Below, piece after piece: positions 61,801-64,000 of a DNA stretch of 64,000 nucleotides. The stretch is from Streptomyces sp. ISL-1 (lineage in GTDB: Bacteria > Actinomycetota > Actinomycetes > Streptomycetales > Streptomycetaceae). The translations under genes were made by a program, and so were the position numbers. The notes beneath the pieces were generated by a model that saw only the letters and a list, made by a program, of their open reading frames with translations, ran no database searches and was not told the DNA's origin. Each line of letters starts with the position of its first letter. Position 1 is the stretch's first letter. The stretch is from positions 62,001-126,000 of the forward strand of contig NZ_JAGGOI010000005.1 in the NCBI RefSeq assembly GCF_018614585.1, written 5' to 3'.

Positions 61801-62860
61801 CGAACCGGTAGCGCTGGTGTCGGCGCGCGGCGCGCACCGCGAGGACCACCTGCCGCGTCAGTCCGGCCGTCGTGGTGTCCGGCCGGACGGTCAGCCGCAG
61901 CGGCAGCACATTCATCACCATGCCGGGAATCTTCAGGGCGACCGAGCCCATGCGACCCATCATCGGCATCCCCAGCACGACGTCCGAACTCCCGGTGGCC
62001 CGCGAGACGTAGAGCGCCTGGGCGGCGATCAGTACATCCGGCCAAGTCGCCCGCAGTTCGTCGGCGAGCGCCCGCAGACGGGCCACGGTCCGGTCGGGGA
62101 CGCGGGCGCTGCGCCGCAGGAAGGTACGGGAAGGCAGCTCGGCACGCCCGGCGAGCGAGGGCGCCTGAGGTCGGCCGGCGAGAGCTTCGGCCCAGTGAGC
62201 GCGGTCCTTGCCGAACTGCTCGCCGTGGCGGTAGGCGGCGTCGTCGGCGATCAGTTCGGCCAGGCGGCCGAAGGGCCGCTCGCCCGGCTGGGCCCGTGCG
62301 GCGAGGGCCGAGTAGACCTCCGCGGTGCGGCGGGCGAGCAGCGAGTAGCCGAACCCGTCCATGACGATGTGGTGCACGCACTGGTACCACAGCCAGCGCT
62401 CGTCGCCGATCCGGAGCAGCGCATGCCGGAACAGCGGGCCCGCTGCGAGATCGAAGGGCCGCGTCAGATCGTCGTCCATCCAGGCCCGGGCGGCCGCCCG
62501 GGGATCCTGCTCCGACCGCAGATCGGCCGTGTGCAGCGGGAAACCGGATCCGGGCGTGCCCAGGTCGAGGGGGAACTGCCGTGGCCCGTCGGGGGTTTGA
62601 GCGATCCGCACACACAGGGCATCGGCTTCGCGAGCGGTACGGTGCAGCGCCTGCGCGAGAAGTTCGGGCCGTAAGGCCCCTTCGAGGTCCAGGTACTCGG
62701 CCGTGTTCAGCGCGGGGCTCTGAGGATCGAGGGCCTGCGCATACCACATGCCCGACTGGGCGGCGGTCAGCGGAAGGCCGACGGCGTCCGCCGCCGTGGC
62801 CACGGGCGCGGACTCCGTGGCGGGTCCGGCTGTCGTTTCGGCTGTCGGTACGGCTGTCAT
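58883..62860 (-). CDS. entF: Siderophore NRPS (C-A-T-TE), serine-activating, EntF type
   Basis: 1325-aa synthetase. Condensation domain about 30-450 (HHIVMDG active motif), adenylation about 475-980 (YTSGSTGRPKGV, YRTGDL, NGKLDRRAL), carrier about 1000-1070 (LGGTSLLAARL with the phosphopantetheine Ser), thioesterase about 1090-1325 (GWSVGGVIA, catalytic His near HTLDCLHPE). The ten specificity residues read from the A domain are D-V-W-H-F-S-L-V-D-K, the EntF serine code. It would join 2,3-dihydroxybenzoyl groups from the aryl carrier protein to serine, and the thioesterase would trimerise and cyclise them. The ATG overlaps the carrier-protein stop, and the stop overlaps the MbtH start. Confidence 0.93.
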   Translation of the reverse strand: MTAVPTAETTAGPATESAPVATAADAVGLPLTAAQSGMWYAQALDPQSPALNTAEYLDLEGALRPELLAQALHRTAREADALCVRIAQTPDGPRQFPLDLGTPGSGFPLHTADLRSEQDPRAAARAWMDDDLTRPFDLAAGPLFRHALLRIGDERWLWYQCVHHIVMDGFGYSLLARRTAEVYSALAARAQPGERPFGRLAELIADDAAYRHGEQFGKDRAHWAEALAGRPQAPSLAGRAELPSRTFLRRSARVPDRTVARLRALADELRATWPDVLIAAQALYVSRATGSSDVVLGMPMMGRMGSVALKIPGMVMNVLPLRLTVRPDTTTAGLTRQVVLAVRAARRHQRYRFEDIRRDLGLLGEGRALVGPLVNIMPFDYGLPFSGITAVPHNLSAGPVDDLTVNVYDRTDGRGLRIDHDANPAVYTGDELIAHQRRFLQLLNRIVSCDPAAPLAELGIATEEEQWRVLVEFNDTARPLPATTLIGPFEEQARRTPAAPALVYGDRTLTYAELNAEASRLARHLTGHGVRPGALVAIALPRSVELIVALLGVLKAGGAYLPLDPGYPAGRLTDMLEDAAPVCVVTDSATRTQLPDTELPYILLDRTDLSALSPLELPRAPSPRHPAYVIYTSGSTGRPKGVVVPHAAIDNRLRWMQHTYPLAPGDRVLQKTPSGFDVSVWEFFWALREGATLVVADPDGHKDPVYLARTIQEQSVTVCHFVPSMLQVFLAEPEAAGCSSLRDVFCSGEALPRDTVRGFHRTLPTAQLHNLYGPTEAAVDVTHHTCTPGRSGPVPIGRPVWNTRLYVLDAALKPCPPGITGELYLAGVQLADGYLHRPGLTATRFVADPYGQGGSRMYRTGDLARWTADGEVTYLGRTDQQVKLRGQRLEPGEIEAHLAAMDAVTGACVTVREDRPGDQRLVAYITGSPAVPDQESLRAHLSTVLPEYMVPSAIVRLDDFPLSPNGKLDRRALPAPATDAKTDGRAPCNPTEETLTRLFAEVLGLERVGTEAAFFDLGGTSLLAARLMSRIRDTLGFSAPIGTLFRAPTPAALADRLTDNTGTDTALEVLLPLRASGEGLPLFVFHPAGGISWCYSGLLPRLGAGRPVHGLQARGLTRDGESLPATMDEMAADYAEQIRTVQPQGPYRLLGWSVGGVIAHTVAVHLQQTGERVDLLALMDAYPSDQWRDLAGPTEADALGALLRMAGFEGGDGLTRDSVLATLRHEGSALAALPERVLNAVLGIVTNNARLMRTHRHHVFEGDLLFFTAGAPRAEDWLTPHAWRPYMTGRLDEHTLDCLHPEMTQPRQLDTIATVLTARLKELDT

Positions 62861-63087
62861 TCCTGGGCCCCCAGCAGAGGCGTCCATGCCTCGATGGCGG
62901 GGCGTTCGGCGAGGTCGACGAAGGAGATGTCGGCGCCGTGGTCGCGCCGCCACCGTTCGACCAGGCTCATCAGACGCATCGAGTCGAGCCCGTAGTCGGC
63001 GAGGTTCTCGTCGTCGGGGATGTCTGCGGGATCCTCTCCCAGCACATCGGCGACGTCCTTACGTATCTGCTGCACGGTCAGCGCCAC
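62857..63087 (-). CDS. Stand-alone aryl carrier protein
   Basis: 76-aa carrier with the phosphopantetheine attachment Ser in YGLDSMRLMSLVERW and an ending (ADISFVDLAERPAIEAWTPLL) matching the C-terminal carrier of EntB/DhbB. Here it is separate from the isochorismatase, three bases after it, whereas in enterobactin and bacillibactin systems the two are fused. It should be loaded with 2,3-dihydroxybenzoate by the upstream ligase and deliver it to the NRPS condensation domain. Its stop overlaps the NRPS start. Confidence 0.93.
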   Translation of the reverse strand: MALTVQQIRKDVADVLGEDPADIPDDENLADYGLDSMRLMSLVERWRRDHGADISFVDLAERPAIEAWTPLLGAQE

Positions 63088-63090
63088 GGG

Positions 63091-63723
63091 TCAGTTCCCC
63101 TCGAGGATCGCGTCGGTGGTGGTCACGACGGCGCAGCGGCCGGCCGCCCAACGCAGCGCCGATCGGTGTTCGTGTTCGCCGAAGTCGGCGACGGCGTCGG
63201 CGACGACGAAGGCCTTGATGTCCCGCATCCAGGCGTCGCACGCCGTCATGACCACGCCGATGTGTGCGTAGACGCCGGTGATGACGAGCTGGTCGCGGCC
63301 GTGGCGCTCCATCAGCGCGGCAAGGTCGGACCGTACGAAGGCGCTGTACTTCCACTTGGTGAGGACCGTGTCGCCGTCCTGGGGTGCCACGGCCGGGGCG
63401 ATGGCTTCGGCGTGCGGGTCGTCGGGCAGCCCCGGCCCCCAGAAGTCCTGCTGGAGTCCGCGCTGTTCGGGGCTCTGGCCGCCGGGCTGTGCCGAGTAGA
63501 CGACGGGGATGCCGCGGCTTCTGGCGTGCTGCGTCAACCGGGAGGTGTTGGTGAGGAGTTCGGTCACCGGTGAGGCGTTTGCCTCGAAGGCGGACAGGAA
63601 GTGGTTTTGCAGGTCGTGGACGAGGAGGACGGCCCGGGCGGGGTCGACGGTCCAGTCGGCGCGGTTGTCGGGCAGGCCGGTGACACCGGGCATGGCATAG
63701 GGGGCGATGGCTGGCAGCGCCAT
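63091..63723 (-). CDS. Isochorismatase (2,3-dihydro-2,3-dihydroxybenzoate synthase)
   Basis: 210-aa isochorismatase-fold enzyme that converts isochorismate to 2,3-dihydro-2,3-dihydroxybenzoate and pyruvate. The N-terminus MALPAIAPYAMP matches EntB/DhbB, the catalytic Asp is in LLVHDLQNHFL, the Lys in LTKWKYSAF, and GVYAHIGVVMTACDAWM completes the site. Unlike EntB it ends without a carrier domain, that being the next gene. It lies 15 bp after the AMP ligase gene. Isochorismate synthase and the 2,3-dihydro dehydrogenase should be nearby but lie outside the window. Confidence 0.94.
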   Translation of the reverse strand: MALPAIAPYAMPGVTGLPDNRADWTVDPARAVLLVHDLQNHFLSAFEANASPVTELLTNTSRLTQHARSRGIPVVYSAQPGGQSPEQRGLQQDFWGPGLPDDPHAEAIAPAVAPQDGDTVLTKWKYSAFVRSDLAALMERHGRDQLVITGVYAHIGVVMTACDAWMRDIKAFVVADAVADFGEHEHRSALRWAAGRCAVVTTTDAILEGN

Positions 63724-63738
63724 GGAAACGGGTGCCTT

Positions 63739-64000
63739 TCAGGGGTGGGCGGGCTGGGCGGCGGTGTTGCGGAGGTCCCTCTTGCTGACCTTGCCGACAC
63801 CCGTGGCCGGGAAGACGTCGACGAACTCGACACGGTCGGGCACCTTGTAGGCGGCCAGGCCGCTTTCGCGTACGAACCGTCTGAGGGCGGCGGGGCGCAG
63901 TTCGGCCCCCTCGCGGAGGATGACGTACGCGCAGGTGAGCTCGCCGAGGTAGTCGTCGGGGACGGAGACGACCGACACGTCGTGTACGGCAGCGTGGCCG
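63739..64000 (-). CDS. entE: 2,3-dihydroxybenzoate-AMP ligase, C-terminal end (5' part outside window)
   Basis: Only the last 87 or so residues are inside. They match the C-terminal subdomain of aryl-AMP ligases of the EntE/DhbE type: AAVHDVSVVSVPDDYLGEL, the hinge-following strand, and the A10 motif ATGVGKVSKRDLR with the catalytic Lys. This enzyme would activate 2,3-dihydroxybenzoate and load the aryl carrier protein. It is transcribed leftward into the isochorismatase gene, which ties the whole siderophore operon together. Substrate assignment rests on the neighbours. Confidence 0.88.
   Translation of the reverse strand, partial: GHAAVHDVSVVSVPDDYLGELTCAYVILREGAELRPAALRRFVRESGLAAYKVPDRVEFVDVFPATGVGKVSKRDLRNTAAQPAHP

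Overview
The window looks like a Streptomyces chromosome or a close relative. GC is very high, many genes start with GTG or TTG, ATGA/GTGA overlaps are common, and several families are typical of streptomycetes (DUF5999, SpoIIE/PAS/GAF phosphatases, large STAND regulators, Trypco1, DUF1996). Nearly every long reading frame opposite a gene is a GC-codon shadow. I see no rRNA, tRNA or CRISPR array. The content is accessory: sugar uptake, stress metabolism, regulators, specialised metabolites, a possible conflict system and decayed gene remnants.

Layout. 1-6.6 kb: a minus-strand sugar-utilisation block (GH13 alpha-glucosidase, binding lipoprotein, MalF- and MalG-type permeases; the MalG gene runs off the left edge) plus a second sugar-binding protein. 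6.8-11.4 kb: PadR regulator, ABC ATPase and FtsX-type permease in one overlapping operon, then a TetR regulator. 11.6-25.6 kb: a stress/energy island with a universal stress protein, PPK2, phosphoketolase, a GAPDH-like micro-ORF, a beta-phosphoglucomutase-like HAD enzyme, a GH65 phosphorylase, two DUF1876 paralogues, a KimA-like transporter, a D-cysteine desulfhydrase-type enzyme, a degenerate CysRS-like protein, SixA and a DinB protein. Phosphorolysis of a disaccharide to beta-glucose-1-phosphate, isomerisation and phosphoketolase cleavage to acetyl-phosphate, together with polyphosphate-driven nucleotide phosphorylation, would give ATP without respiration.

25.6-36 kb is regulatory: two SpoIIE-type phosphatases, an anti-sigma-like ATPase with DUF5999, and a divergent pair of STAND/TPR proteins of which only one keeps a LuxR HTH. 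A perfect 12-bp-arm dyad covers the ribosome binding site of the LuxR gene. 36-42.7 kb holds a terpene operon (polyprenyl diphosphate synthase, terpene synthase with an altered Asp-rich motif, P450), preceded by a LAL-type ATPase that stops just before its expected LuxR HTH. 43-52 kb is a patchwork: a YkuD-type L,D-transpeptidase, an orphan glutamate-binding protein beside a frameshifted gluA remnant, two divergent MarR/hydrolase pairs, a secreted DUF1996 protein, pobA and a twice-frameshifted Tn3-family transposase tail.

52.3-57.2 kb holds queF-queC with a possible upstream peptide gene, an acidic small ORF, and a Trypco1 + trypsin-STAND-TPR pair, a layout proposed for bacterial conflict/immunity. 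A secreted beta-propeller protein follows. 58.7-64 kb is a catecholate siderophore operon read leftward (2,3-dihydroxybenzoate-AMP ligase, isochorismatase, stand-alone aryl carrier protein, C-A-T-TE NRPS, short MbtH protein). The NRPS A-domain residues read as the serine code of EntF, which predicts an enterobactin-type product.
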